A stretch of DNA of 41,979 nucleotides from a virus (IMGVR_UViG_3300020205_003344:1-41979); one strand, 5' to 3'; numbered from the stretch's first letter, positions 1 to 11,004 are shown. Program-made: numbers and translations. The notes: generated by a model from the letters alone, not told the origin.

Positions 1-969
1 AGGAATTTAGACTTAATTGGAGATCTATACGGCGTTTCAAGAAAGTCAGTTACAAATTTTGTTGCAGAAGAAAGACAATCTTTTAACGTAGAATTCTTTA
101 TAGATAAACCCCACAGCGGAGCAATAACAATACCGGCTGGGACATTATTATACAATGACGTGTCTAATTTCACAACTAAACAATACAGCTACAAATTATC
201 TTCGACTGTTTCCATACCAGCTGGCGCTACAAGATCCTATGGTAGGGCTGAACCAAATTTCTCAGACAACTCCTATGTTGCCCCTAAAAATTCGCTCACT
301 AAACATAACTTTATTGCACCCCCAACAGTAGTTGTTTTCTCCAACAACCCTAAGGAAATTTACTCCAACATTACATCAGAAGCTGATGATAATTATCGTA
401 GAAGAATATTAGCTTCCATGAAGACTAAGGCTCCAGGCACGGTCGAATCCGTAAGATTCGCAGCCCTTTCAGTTAAGGGGGTCAAAGATGTAAGAATACG
501 TGAAGCCTCTTATGGAATAGGGTCGTGCGATGTTATTGTAGTCCCCGAAGTCTCATCTGCGATTAAAGCTCTGCCACAGGCAATCCTGGGTGCAATCAGT
601 GCGGTTAAGCCTGTTGGTGTCAGATTTAATGTAAGAATAGCAGAAAAAATTAGTATTAACGTTTCAGCTACAATAACCATTCCTTCAGGTAACTCAGATA
701 CAGTAATCAATGGAGTACGGAATCAAGCAGCAATGTTCGTCAAGCGATATTTAAATTCAATGACTATTGGAAATACTGTTTCATTATCTGAAATAGAACA
801 ACAGATAAAGCTTTCTTCCGATCTCGTAAGAGGAGTCACTATTAATACATTTACGGCTGATGGCAAAGAACTACCATTAAGAGATTTTATGCCAAATAGT
901 ATAAAAGAATACATTACAGCTGGAAGTGTGAATATATATTCTGTTATAATAGGATCTTCTAATTATTAA
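1..969 (+). CDS. Baseplate J-like / gp6-type baseplate wedge protein (5' partial)
   Basis: The frame is open from base 1 to the TAA at 967-969, so the N-terminus lies outside the window and 322 residues are visible. The motif LDLIGDLYGVSR in the first visible residues matches the LD-x-iG-x-lfGv-x-R signature of baseplate J / T4 gp6-type wedge proteins. A later segment (APGTVESVRFAAL, then a beta-hairpin and a segment ending in VRFNVRIAE) is the usual J-domain core. Proteins of this family form the wedge ring at the base of contractile tails, which is the main reason to call this a myovirus. The gene is followed 12 nt later by the first giant tail protein, as expected in a baseplate operon. 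Family assignment is firm; the exact wedge role is inferred. Confidence 0.85.
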   Translation, partial: RNLDLIGDLYGVSRKSVTNFVAEERQSFNVEFFIDKPHSGAITIPAGTLLYNDVSNFTTKQYSYKLSSTVSIPAGATRSYGRAEPNFSDNSYVAPKNSLTKHNFIAPPTVVVFSNNPKEIYSNITSEADDNYRRRILASMKTKAPGTVESVRFAALSVKGVKDVRIREASYGIGSCDVIVVPEVSSAIKALPQAILGAISAVKPVGVRFNVRIAEKISINVSATITIPSGNSDTVINGVRNQAAMFVKRYLNSMTIGNTVSLSEIEQQIKLSSDLVRGVTINTFTADGKELPLRDFMPNSIKEYITAGSVNIYSVIIGSSNY

Positions 970-981
970 AAAGGTTTTTGC

Positions 982-3900
982 ATGAAGCAATATTTGTTAC
1001 TTTTAAAAAGTTCTGATTTTAATAAATCTGGCAATATCTGGACCACTGACTCTATAAATTTATATAGCAATAATCAGTATAAGAACTACTCATCTACAAG
1101 GTCACCATCTGGTTTAAATTTAATAGGCGATAGAACATTCGTCGGAACAGAATTGACTTCACCATCTACAATAGGTGGCCACACTCCGCTAACCTCCAAC
1201 GCTATATATATGACAGATATCGGAGAAGTAATATATGAAGAAGCTACTCCTACGGTTCAAAGATTCATAGACACTTCTTCCAGGGTAGATATTTTAAGTT
1301 ACAGGCATATTTTTACGAATATACCAGGAACCATATCCCCAACCTTTAATCTTCAGATGTACGAATCAGATAATGAAAATGGACCGTGGCTAAAATCTTC
1401 CCTTCGTGGAGACACCAATGCTATTTTTATCAGAAATGCAAAGCCGTACATAAAATTAGAACTTCAGGTATACGCTGATGAAATAGATATTAATCAACTT
1501 GGTTTAGTATTTTATTTAGAAATAGGAATTTATAATCCAATTTCTCCAACAATATCTAATTCCGTAAGAAACATTCTTAAAAGATTTCCTTCTTGGACAG
1601 CATTATTTGAAGATTCAATGGCCGATGCCACGCCAAGTTTGGCAACCCCCAACTCAACTGGTGGTGCATTTCTAAATGCCCTAGTTGGAGAAAATCTAGA
1701 TTATATATCCGGTAAGATCGATCTATACGGAATTAATGCTTATATCAATAGCGCAGATATCAACGAACTAGCATGGTGCTATGTGTCGTATAATGTGCCA
1801 GCTAATATGAATACAATAGTTGGCGATGATATACCGTTAAGTAGAGTTTCTTCTTTATTAGAATTCTTTAGTTCTCGATCCACAGATTATGTATTTTATT
1901 ACAATGCAGTGGATCGTCAAATCATAACAATGAGAAATTTTTCAATATTAAAAGTTAATAACATCACATATGCTCAAGACCCTTTAAACATATATAATGA
2001 CTTTGATGAATTTGGCGCTCGAGTTAGCCTGCCGAGACTTAATCTAGAGTCAAACTCTAATTATAAAAAAAGAATTTTAGATGTCGCTAAGAACATTCCC
2101 GGTGTCTCTATGGACGCCTACAAGAAAACTCTTAGAAGAGAGTTGGACCTATGGAGAGCATATGGTTCCACGCCGGATTCTGATTATTCAGGCGCAACTC
2201 CAGAGATTTTAGAAATATCTGATATTGAATCTTCAGCAGATTATTTCTCCGAAGATGGTAAGCCACTTCCAGCCTTTAAGCAGTTAGTAGAAGAATTAAA
2301 TATTAAATATCCAAGTAATTTAGGATATGTTAATTGGGGCGATGGAGTATGGGATTATGCGGGAATACTAGGTGAAGGCATAAGCAGAATTGCAGCCATT
2401 TACGATACGGACACAGATCTTCCAGCAGCATATTATCAACCCGGTGTTGGTGATTTTGATGACGCTAAATTAATTATAGACCCAGTTGAAGCAGCAACGG
2501 TATCATTTTCTGGGCATATTGAAATTGGAGGAACAAAGATAAGTAGCACCCCCTCGTATGTATACTCTCCGGTAGATATACATTATTCCTGGTATTTAAA
2601 TTATACTAAAACAGTTTCAGATTATGAAGCAGGTCGGGCGGATAATAGAGGTGTAGCACTAGCGTATGAAATTGTGATTCCGCCTCACGATAACTACGCA
2701 GCAACAAATACTTTTTATACCAATCTATCTTATCTGGATAGAGATGATATGTACGTTGGAAATAGATTCTTATCTACTCACTCTGCAAGTCCAGAATTTA
2801 GTGTGATAAAAATATTTGATCAAGATGGATTAACTTTAACTGATCTTGAGTTTAGAAATAAAGTAACAAATGATCTTTATTACAATACGGATGCAACTCC
2901 AGCATCAAATTCAATCAGCGTATATGATGCAGCCAGCGTTAAAACCACGTATAGCGTAAGATGGAATCAGGCAACACAATCATACGATACAGTCCAAGTC
3001 GCTGGCTACAGAGCTTCTTTCAATACTTCGCCTATAGCATATAAATCTAATCCAAGCGCCAATACCTCCACCACGCTAACATCACCAAATATCGACTATG
3101 TAAATGCAAATCTACTGATCGGGTCGACCGTTTATTCGACTAAGCAAGAAGTAAAAAATTCTGATGTATTAACTTCTAATATTGTATTAAACTCCATAAA
3201 TGATATATCTGCTTCCGGCAAAGAAAACAAAATTATATCTTTTAAAGATGATTTATTAGATAAGATCATATATCCACCCGGCTCATCTCTAAATTACCTA
3301 TATATAAATGCAGCTACGCCATTAGTGCAAGATCTTTATCGTTCTGGATCGTATTCTTCCCATGGCGGATATGCAATAGATCCATATACTGAAAATTCAT
3401 ATTTGGTTCCATCATCTCCAAATATTAAATATGGTTTTTATGCATCAAATAATACTTTAATAGGATCTAAAGACTATTTAACATCTGCAACAGTAAACTT
3501 CTCTTCTACTACTCCTAATTACATTCTTATTGACGCTGGAACTCCTTCATCTCATTATCCTTTCGATAAGATTACTAATGAAATATTCACCGCTACCACA
3601 ACACCCAGTATATTTAGTGGTTATATTGATGAAAATAATAATACTTATAATAAGATAAATGAATCAAAAAATTACTTCTATAATCAAGATAAATTCTTGC
3701 AGACCATTGATTTAAATAGAACTTCTTTTAATCTAGATTTAGAAGATATTTATGATATCAATTATGTTAAATTAGCAGCGACGCCGAATAGCATAGAAGC
3801 TTATGTTGATAATCCTGAAGTCTTATTAAATAGTCTAAACTCTTCTATATCTTCAAATGAAAAAATATATGTAAATGTCAATGCTAAAAGAAATAATCTA

Positions 3901-5550
3901 AATGAAAGTTCATATCTGACTGGATTAAATACTGGCTGGTTGTATCTCGATCAAGATCAGCACTACATCTATGCTAATCCAGTAACCCAAAATCATACTG
4001 GAAAGTTTTTTAATATTGAATTAACTTCTATACCTAGATTCGGTGCACCCATAATAGTCAATGTTGCCAATGATTCAGCTACACCAGCTGTTCAGTATAG
4101 AAATTTAATATTTACCGATTCAGCTACACCAGGTAAGGCAAGTTTTTATAATACTGAAAATATTCTTGGAAATAGTGGCAACTCTTTATATTTGGCATAT
4201 GAAAATATATCTAAAATATCTGTAAAAGATTTATATACAGGAAAAACTTTATATAATAATTTGAGTACGGCAACTAATGTCATTTCGCCATTTTCACAGG
4301 CTACCCCATCAATCCAAGGTAGAGAATACGAAGTCGTATATTATGTTAATAACGCTTTTTATGTAGATAAAGATGTCTATTCCAGCTCAAAAGATTCTTA
4401 CGTAGCTAACTTATACTTGTCTACTACTCCTTCAACTGTGTCACCCACTCCTTCTTATGAGATAGTCTATGAATCAGATTATATGAATAATTATAACAGC
4501 ATAGATCTTGATATAAACCAAGTTAGTAATCCCTTAGAAGAAGGATATGTTTATATTGATACTAACGAATATGAATTTGGATCGATAGATGCTTATTTGT
4601 CGCCGGCACATATAACTGATTCACCAGAAGATTTGATGTATTTATCCATAGTATCTTATGATATTAACGGAAACTTAAAGCCAAATATGGAATTTAATAT
4701 TTATGGTACAGAGATTGAAGCCGAAGATCCTCAACTTCAAACAAATGATAATGGTTTTGCCACTACCATAGTTAGATACACTGGCGCCATACCCGCTACA
4801 TTGGATGAAAGTTCCATATATATTTCCGGAGCTGAAGCCACGGCGACCGCTGGTTTCGAAAAAGCAATACCATTTAAAATACATATGAATAATAAATTTC
4901 ATTTACAGGTCAAAGCGACACCAGTAAGATATTCCGTCCAAGCTGACGGGGTAACAAATGTATCAATTGTAGGTAGGGTTTATTGGAAAAATAGACCATT
5001 TGAACACGCAATAGATTTAAATTGGATCAAGGAAAGAACTTTATTAGATATTTTTGACGGAACGCCCGCAGATAGTATAACAACGAATTCTGACGGCACT
5101 TTTTCAATAAACAATAGTATTACTTCTGAATCGAATACCAATCCTGGTCACTGGTTCCTTAAGATTGAGATTGATGATCCAACTGTAGTCAGAAATTTAC
5201 TAATAAGTGATGGGGAAGATTTATCTCTAACTGCCGTTACTATATCTGGTGATATTGTTTATTGGAATGAAGCTTACGATAATGTGCAGTATGCTAGCGA
5301 AGGACTGCCTTTACCTGGTTCATTTATCCACAGCAAGCAGGCTGGCTCAGATCTAACTGCCACTCCTAATTTTGTGTATAAGTATTCAGATTCTTCTAGC
5401 GTTATTGCAAATGGTGCTACACCAAATTGGATTCCAGAAAAATGGGTTCCATTAAGAAAATTTGACCAATATCAATTAAAGCTATTTGGATCAACTCCAG
5501 AATATATAACAACCTTAGAGAATTCTCATCCAGATTATGAGGAACAGTAA
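982..5550 (+). CDS. Giant tail/baseplate-associated protein with Thr-Pro tripeptides and Ig-like modules
   Basis: This 1522-residue protein starts at ATG 982, with AAGG at 971-974 as ribosome site. It has no family I can name over most of its length. It is rich in Asn, Ser, Thr and Tyr and looks all-beta. Residues about 1220-1420 resemble bacterial Ig-like (Big_1/invasin) repeats: VKATPVRYSVQADG followed by a beta pattern, and SYDINGNLKPNMEF just before. It contains about 21 [A/S/T/G]-T-P tripeptides spread over the whole chain (for example residues 88-90, 216-218 and 221-223), written with different codons each time. Neighbouring tail proteins have one to three T-P pairs each. Its position directly after the wedge protein and its overlap with the next giant gene (TAATG at 5548) suggest a baseplate-attached fibre or arm. 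Structural role is inferred. Confidence 0.6.
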   Translation: MKQYLLLLKSSDFNKSGNIWTTDSINLYSNNQYKNYSSTRSPSGLNLIGDRTFVGTELTSPSTIGGHTPLTSNAIYMTDIGEVIYEEATPTVQRFIDTSSRVDILSYRHIFTNIPGTISPTFNLQMYESDNENGPWLKSSLRGDTNAIFIRNAKPYIKLELQVYADEIDINQLGLVFYLEIGIYNPISPTISNSVRNILKRFPSWTALFEDSMADATPSLATPNSTGGAFLNALVGENLDYISGKIDLYGINAYINSADINELAWCYVSYNVPANMNTIVGDDIPLSRVSSLLEFFSSRSTDYVFYYNAVDRQIITMRNFSILKVNNITYAQDPLNIYNDFDEFGARVSLPRLNLESNSNYKKRILDVAKNIPGVSMDAYKKTLRRELDLWRAYGSTPDSDYSGATPEILEISDIESSADYFSEDGKPLPAFKQLVEELNIKYPSNLGYVNWGDGVWDYAGILGEGISRIAAIYDTDTDLPAAYYQPGVGDFDDAKLIIDPVEAATVSFSGHIEIGGTKISSTPSYVYSPVDIHYSWYLNYTKTVSDYEAGRADNRGVALAYEIVIPPHDNYAATNTFYTNLSYLDRDDMYVGNRFLSTHSASPEFSVIKIFDQDGLTLTDLEFRNKVTNDLYYNTDATPASNSISVYDAASVKTTYSVRWNQATQSYDTVQVAGYRASFNTSPIAYKSNPSANTSTTLTSPNIDYVNANLLIGSTVYSTKQEVKNSDVLTSNIVLNSINDISASGKENKIISFKDDLLDKIIYPPGSSLNYLYINAATPLVQDLYRSGSYSSHGGYAIDPYTENSYLVPSSPNIKYGFYASNNTLIGSKDYLTSATVNFSSTTPNYILIDAGTPSSHYPFDKITNEIFTATTTPSIFSGYIDENNNTYNKINESKNYFYNQDKFLQTIDLNRTSFNLDLEDIYDINYVKLAATPNSIEAYVDNPEVLLNSLNSSISSNEKIYVNVNAKRNNLNESSYLTGLNTGWLYLDQDQHYIYANPVTQNHTGKFFNIELTSIPRFGAPIIVNVANDSATPAVQYRNLIFTDSATPGKASFYNTENILGNSGNSLYLAYENISKISVKDLYTGKTLYNNLSTATNVISPFSQATPSIQGREYEVVYYVNNAFYVDKDVYSSSKDSYVANLYLSTTPSTVSPTPSYEIVYESDYMNNYNSIDLDINQVSNPLEEGYVYIDTNEYEFGSIDAYLSPAHITDSPEDLMYLSIVSYDINGNLKPNMEFNIYGTEIEAEDPQLQTNDNGFATTIVRYTGAIPATLDESSIYISGAEATATAGFEKAIPFKIHMNNKFHLQVKATPVRYSVQADGVTNVSIVGRVYWKNRPFEHAIDLNWIKERTLLDIFDGTPADSITTNSDGTFSINNSITSESNTNPGHWFLKIEIDDPTVVRNLLISDGEDLSLTAVTISGDIVYWNEAYDNVQYASEGLPLPGSFIHSKQAGSDLTATPNFVYKYSDSSSVIANGATPNWIPEKWVPLRKFDQYQLKLFGSTPEYITTLENSHPDYEEQ

Positions 5551-8500
5551 TGAAAAAGTTTGAAAATTTAACAACAGATGGCAATGAAAAGTCAGTTAAA
5601 ATTGGCAAGAATGTTCCTACGGAAGCTGCTGGCATATCATGGTTTTCCTCATCAAAGGTGAGTCCAGGCAGCAACATCTCTATAGTTGATATATCTGGAA
5701 GCATACAGGAAAATAGAATTACAAATGAAGACGGATTACAGGCGACTATAGCTTTTGCTGACGAACTAGGCTTCTTAAGAAAAATAGATGGAAGTTATAA
5801 TTTTCCAAGTAATGATATTACTGTTGGAAATATTTTCCTAAACAGACCAACAGACACAGAAAAAATAGATATCACTAAAACGGACGCAAGTGACTTTGTT
5901 CACTATATGTATATCAGCAGATACTTTATTACTGGTCCCGCAAATATGTCCCTAATATCTTTAAAGCAATATGTTCCGTTTGAATCAATTAAAGATCTTA
6001 ATATAAAAGTTTTGGGTGCAGATAACAAACAGTATGTAGACCCAATAACTAATATCAAAAAATACAGAATTCTTTTAGAACCATTTAAAACTTTAAATAA
6101 TTCTAAAAGCAACAAATTTCCCTATAGAATTATAGTTCTTCTTGATTCAGATGAACCTAATAATTTAAAACTAGTATATGACAAAGTAGAATGCGATGAC
6201 AACGCAAACATATTTAATTTAAATATAAATTATACCGAAACAATAAATGCTATTCCATACTTTTATGAAGTTCCAGAAGAGTCATTTGTTATAGATGATA
6301 ACTATACAGATAAAAATAATTTTTCTATTACAAAAATAGATCATAAATATCGCACTTTAATTTCCCAAGTAAATCAAGAAAGTGGATATCAAATAGTTGT
6401 ACCGTCAAAAGCTATTAAGGATTATAGAAGTTTTGAAGTTTTTAACTGGCGCATGATTGCCAGGACAAGAAATAATATTAATTTCGATCAGGTTAACTAT
6501 GGTTCAGAAGTGGATTCTTCTGGCACTATTATGCAGAAAACTGTTAAGGTTGGAGTCCTCTATAGTGGATCTTCAACTAGTGTAATACCCAATTCCTCAA
6601 TTAATCCTTATATTTTTGGAAGATTGCAAAACTCTCCGTTTAATTTGGCTAAATATACATTCGTTAATCCCAACGCAAAAAGCACAGACAAAACATTAGC
6701 TTCCTATTGGAAAATAGATATAGATGATATTGATGATCTTATGGGTTATGACGTTTTAGCATGGTCTCCTACAACAAAAATAACTGCAAATCAAACCGAA
6801 AAAATTCGAGAATTTCTAAGAAAAAATGGAACTCTAATTCTTGATATGAGCAGTGCCACAGGCAGCTTCTCCGAGCTGAGCGGACAACTGAGTGTAAGTT
6901 CTGCAACGACTTCATCTAGCTATGTAGATACTGTGGATACTAACGTATTATTAGATAACACTAAAAATGGTGGATGGACGATACAAGATGGTATCTTTGA
7001 AAAAGATACCTATGGAATATATGGATCTAATTATTCATATAGAGGAAACGCTTTTAAGAGATATAAATACTTCGATAGTGTCTGGTCAGGCAACGAGTTT
7101 TTAAAGTTAGGCGCAAACAGTAACACAGAACATAGTGTAGGCATAGTAATACCCTACCCCAATAGTGGAGATTCACTATCTCGAGGCAATATTGTAGCAA
7201 CAACGTTTCCACTAATGCCTTATTGCAACTCTATCTATAGCGTAAATAGTCCCGAGCAAGTAGCGGATTCAAACTATAACTCGACTGCAGCAGACCCGAG
7301 TGGGACTACGTTGTATTCTGGTATCGTTGAAGGTCCCTTCAAACTCTTGTACAACACAGTCTCTTATGCCCTATACTGCAGAAGCCGAGCAGGTAAAAAA
7401 GAAATAGATATTAGAAGTTCTTTATATAATTTTATCACACAGTGGGATTCATCATGGACCATGGACGAAGATGCACTATTTGAGGATGAAAGAGATCAAT
7501 ATTTTACAAAATTAGAATCTGAATCTAAATATGTCAGAGATATCATAAAAAATAATTCTTCCATTTTTGATTTTTATAAATCATCTCTAACCAACTTCTT
7601 GCCGCCGGTACAAGCGGAAATAGTTGGTAATTTATCATCATCTAATGTCGAAATATATATAGAGGTAACAAATCCTGACGTTTTGATAACTAATGCGACA
7701 TTAGATGATCCCAATGACAGAATTAACCCTGCCGAGAATATACCTTCATCTTATTATTTGTTTAAAGTAACAAATCCAGATAAAAAATGTTACGCGTATA
7801 CAAATAAAGTTTCGCCACAGTTAACAATACCAAGTAATTTTGGCGCCTATGCAGTTATAGATAGCCAATATAGTACTTCTGGTACACGAAGATTAAAGAA
7901 TCAATTAAATGTACTAAATTCTTTTAGATCTTATCCATTTAATTTAACATCTATATACAACTATGCAAGAGCAGTAGATAAGCCCGTAGAATTTGATGTA
8001 ACTTTAGGCACCTCACTAACGGCGACGTTCAACGCCACACTGAAAGAACAAAGAGCAGTTACAGGAAACCCTACTCTACCTAGTGGAGAAGTAATAAATA
8101 CTTTCGTTAGTTGCAAAGATTTTATATCAGCTATTGATGATGGAATAGCTGAAAGGTCAACGGATACTTCCATTGCAGATAATGTGTTCCCATATACTGG
8201 CGACATAGATATTCATAAAGACACTAAGATATGGACCTCCAATGGCAGTCCAACTGGTGAATATGTAAAATATATACAGTTTACCCTATCCGCTCATGGT
8301 TCATATAAGTCCGCAGTTGATGGGATCTATGGTCCCCTTACTGCGGCAGCAGTAAAAAAATTCCAAAAAGCGAACGACCAACGATGGGAAGATGGCAAAG
8401 TTGATAGTGAAACTAAATGGTATTTAGCTAAATTTTGGCTTGACATGAGAACTAGTAATCGCACATTATTTGATAATTTGGGAACGTTTGTTTCCGATAA

Positions 8501-11003
8501 CGTTCCCGACGTCAAAAAATACATCAATGCCGTAGAAGCTATGGGTGTTGTGTCAGGTCTTGAAAGTAATCAAACATATAGGAAAATAACTTTTACAGGA
8601 TTTGGCGGGCCAAGTGAAGCTAGAGATACTATATTCTTTAAAGTTCCAACAGCAAACTTAAAAACTGTAACTTCAATAGAAATTCAAGCCGATGATAATC
8701 CACTTTGGAGAAATTTTAGTATTGTTGCGTATGGATGGTCCTCTTCAAAGACCACTGATATATTCAAAACAAATGTGCGTTCAATAAACGCAAACGCATT
8801 AAACAAAGACGTTAAGATTCAAATGGGCGGAATGCCGACGGCAGACTGTCATTACATGTGGGTATCAGTTGTCGGAAGATCAGTTGCGTATTACGGCTAT
8901 GGTGAAGGTTTTGGCATTAAAGCAATTATAGCTAACGGAACCACTATCAAAGTGGTTGATCCTGGTGAAGATCCAGTCAATGAAGTACCCGGCATACCTG
9001 CTCGAGAGACTCTTGTGACTGCAACAGTGGTCTCTGAAGAAACTCATAATAACATAACAACTGCTTTGAACGCAGGCAAAACATATACTACCTCCAACCT
9101 AACTAGGAGTGCTTCCTATGTTAGTTCAATTACCTATTCTGATCCTCAAATTTTTGAGGGAACTAAAACTATTAATTTTACAAACAATCAATCCGAAATT
9201 ATAGATGTTTATAAATTAAACGATAATACAACTCATACTTTTGACAATCTGATGATAAATTTTGCAAATGCGCCAACAACAGTAACACTAAATAGTGCAG
9301 CTATCACTACAGTAACTTCTAAAGGGATTACCGTTACGGGAAACCCTGTAACGTTAACAACATCAGGTAATCAGTATAGCTTAACTACTTCAGCCACTTA
9401 TTATAGTGGAAGTCAAATATTTAATATTACCAATTCTTTAACAACTGGGTACAAACTGAGGACAATTGACGGTCGTATGTTTTCTGATTCAAGAAACTCA
9501 GTAGATGTTAATGACGGAATTTTATTGCTATGCAATGTAGATAAAGCACCTTATGGGATGCCAACCTCAGCTCAAATCAATACGCAATTAACAGGAATAT
9601 CTTCAATAAATAGTGAAGAGATAGATTTAAGGTACGGTTCATTTATAGTAAAAAATGAAATTCAAAATCCAGACGGATTCATTTATGGTTTTTATGATAT
9701 CAGCCAAAAGGAATTTTTAGGAGATCAAATAACTTACATAGACATTGTATCTAGAGGTGTCGGCAATATATTTATTGGAGTCTGCGCAATAGATGCAGAC
9801 GGCAATACTCAAAATAAAAATGAATACATTGGCCCAACATTAAACACGAAATTCAAGCCAGTCAATGTTCCACTTAGAACAATAGCTCCAGTATATTCTG
9901 TCAAAACTAATTCTAATTCTGCTATTAAAGTTGGAAAAATGAATGATAATTTATCCAAGTTCAACGCATGGCCACTACCATTAACTACTGGAAGTTTCTG
10001 GAAAAAGATTTTTATTTCTTCTGAACATAAATGGACTGGATGGAAAGCCAATTACACCAATCAAGAATTAAATGCAGAGTACACAACAATTAATGAATTT
10101 GAATCTGCATCGTCAGAACTATTTGGTTTTGGGCATCAGGACATTGTTAACGAATCTCCATTGATACTTACCTCTAATAAAATTCAGGTAAGCTCCACGC
10201 CGATTTTAGCTTGGAATCATCCTACTAATAATAGAAATTCAATAGTTGGAATTATTAAACCTCAAATTAAAATTTACACTAGAGAATCCGTATCTTCGGA
10301 ATGGGTAGAGATTACATATTCAGAAATTAGAGATATTAATTGTTATAGTGGTTTAATAGAATTCAATAAGAATATAATACCTCAAGATTCTGAATTAGTT
10401 AAAGTTAACTACACAACAGTCAATAGGGATATTCTCCTTAATCACATAAATGGAGTGCCAATTCCACTGAATCCTGTTTTGAATTCTAATAATGTTTACT
10501 ACGATCAACCGTTGTATGTTTATGTGCTTCCAAAAAATATCTATAAAAAACAAAATATTCAAAATAATACAAATAATCTAATTAAAATTGAAGATCATTC
10601 ATATGATTCTGTTATTAAATTCACTTACGACGCAACCATTTTTGACAATAGATCGTCCGAATATGATCCGTTCGCCCTACCAATAGCGACTATTTATGTA
10701 ACCAATAATCCATACAGCGCAGCTCCAGACACCGTAGACCTAAGATTAAAGGGTGGAGGGATAACTATAGATAAAACAAATTATGAGTTATTAGAAGCAA
10801 TTCCCGAGGTACTATCTTTCTGGGATGTCTATAGTCCATCTGGCAAAGCCTATAATAAAGGTGGATATGTTATAATTAGAATACCAAAAGAAGTTAAAGA
10901 TTATTTTGTAGACCAAAAAGAAATCTATAATATTATATCCAATAATCTAACAGCTGGTATAGCTTACGAGCTTCAAGACATGGATGGGAACAGTTGGAAC
11001 TGA
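5550..11003 (+). CDS. Giant tail protein with embedded peptidoglycan-binding domain
   Basis: This 1817-residue protein begins at ATG 5550, overlapping the previous stop (TAATG). Residues about 905-963 form a clear PG_binding_1 domain: YIQFTLSAHG, VDGIYGPLTAAAVKKFQKA, then the dG-x-v-x-s-eT ending. That fold binds bacterial cell-wall peptidoglycan. Residues about 395-443 (GYDVLAWSPTTKIT, then EKIREFLRKNGTLILDM) resemble the glutamine-amidotransferase/ThuA-like fold core often found in large surface proteins; this is a weaker call. The region around 1220-1300 is Thr-rich and beta-stranded. No lytic catalytic domain is visible, so the PG domain probably anchors the tail to the wall rather than cutting it. 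Its place between two other giant tail genes fits a baseplate spike, arm or adhesin role. Confidence 0.65.
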   Translation: MKKFENLTTDGNEKSVKIGKNVPTEAAGISWFSSSKVSPGSNISIVDISGSIQENRITNEDGLQATIAFADELGFLRKIDGSYNFPSNDITVGNIFLNRPTDTEKIDITKTDASDFVHYMYISRYFITGPANMSLISLKQYVPFESIKDLNIKVLGADNKQYVDPITNIKKYRILLEPFKTLNNSKSNKFPYRIIVLLDSDEPNNLKLVYDKVECDDNANIFNLNINYTETINAIPYFYEVPEESFVIDDNYTDKNNFSITKIDHKYRTLISQVNQESGYQIVVPSKAIKDYRSFEVFNWRMIARTRNNINFDQVNYGSEVDSSGTIMQKTVKVGVLYSGSSTSVIPNSSINPYIFGRLQNSPFNLAKYTFVNPNAKSTDKTLASYWKIDIDDIDDLMGYDVLAWSPTTKITANQTEKIREFLRKNGTLILDMSSATGSFSELSGQLSVSSATTSSSYVDTVDTNVLLDNTKNGGWTIQDGIFEKDTYGIYGSNYSYRGNAFKRYKYFDSVWSGNEFLKLGANSNTEHSVGIVIPYPNSGDSLSRGNIVATTFPLMPYCNSIYSVNSPEQVADSNYNSTAADPSGTTLYSGIVEGPFKLLYNTVSYALYCRSRAGKKEIDIRSSLYNFITQWDSSWTMDEDALFEDERDQYFTKLESESKYVRDIIKNNSSIFDFYKSSLTNFLPPVQAEIVGNLSSSNVEIYIEVTNPDVLITNATLDDPNDRINPAENIPSSYYLFKVTNPDKKCYAYTNKVSPQLTIPSNFGAYAVIDSQYSTSGTRRLKNQLNVLNSFRSYPFNLTSIYNYARAVDKPVEFDVTLGTSLTATFNATLKEQRAVTGNPTLPSGEVINTFVSCKDFISAIDDGIAERSTDTSIADNVFPYTGDIDIHKDTKIWTSNGSPTGEYVKYIQFTLSAHGSYKSAVDGIYGPLTAAAVKKFQKANDQRWEDGKVDSETKWYLAKFWLDMRTSNRTLFDNLGTFVSDNVPDVKKYINAVEAMGVVSGLESNQTYRKITFTGFGGPSEARDTIFFKVPTANLKTVTSIEIQADDNPLWRNFSIVAYGWSSSKTTDIFKTNVRSINANALNKDVKIQMGGMPTADCHYMWVSVVGRSVAYYGYGEGFGIKAIIANGTTIKVVDPGEDPVNEVPGIPARETLVTATVVSEETHNNITTALNAGKTYTTSNLTRSASYVSSITYSDPQIFEGTKTINFTNNQSEIIDVYKLNDNTTHTFDNLMINFANAPTTVTLNSAAITTVTSKGITVTGNPVTLTTSGNQYSLTTSATYYSGSQIFNITNSLTTGYKLRTIDGRMFSDSRNSVDVNDGILLLCNVDKAPYGMPTSAQINTQLTGISSINSEEIDLRYGSFIVKNEIQNPDGFIYGFYDISQKEFLGDQITYIDIVSRGVGNIFIGVCAIDADGNTQNKNEYIGPTLNTKFKPVNVPLRTIAPVYSVKTNSNSAIKVGKMNDNLSKFNAWPLPLTTGSFWKKIFISSEHKWTGWKANYTNQELNAEYTTINEFESASSELFGFGHQDIVNESPLILTSNKIQVSSTPILAWNHPTNNRNSIVGIIKPQIKIYTRESVSSEWVEITYSEIRDINCYSGLIEFNKNIIPQDSELVKVNYTTVNRDILLNHINGVPIPLNPVLNSNNVYYDQPLYVYVLPKNIYKKQNIQNNTNNLIKIEDHSYDSVIKFTYDATIFDNRSSEYDPFALPIATIYVTNNPYSAAPDTVDLRLKGGGITIDKTNYELLEAIPEVLSFWDVYSPSGKAYNKGGYVIIRIPKEVKDYFVDQKEIYNIISNNLTAGIAYELQDMDGNSWN

Positions 11004-11004
11004 G

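Noticed and set aside
3500-5550. Repeated T-P codons as a DNA repeat or diversity-generating target
   Set aside because: Codons differ at each site and no flanking nucleotide repeat or reverse transcriptase is present, so the pattern is at the protein level.
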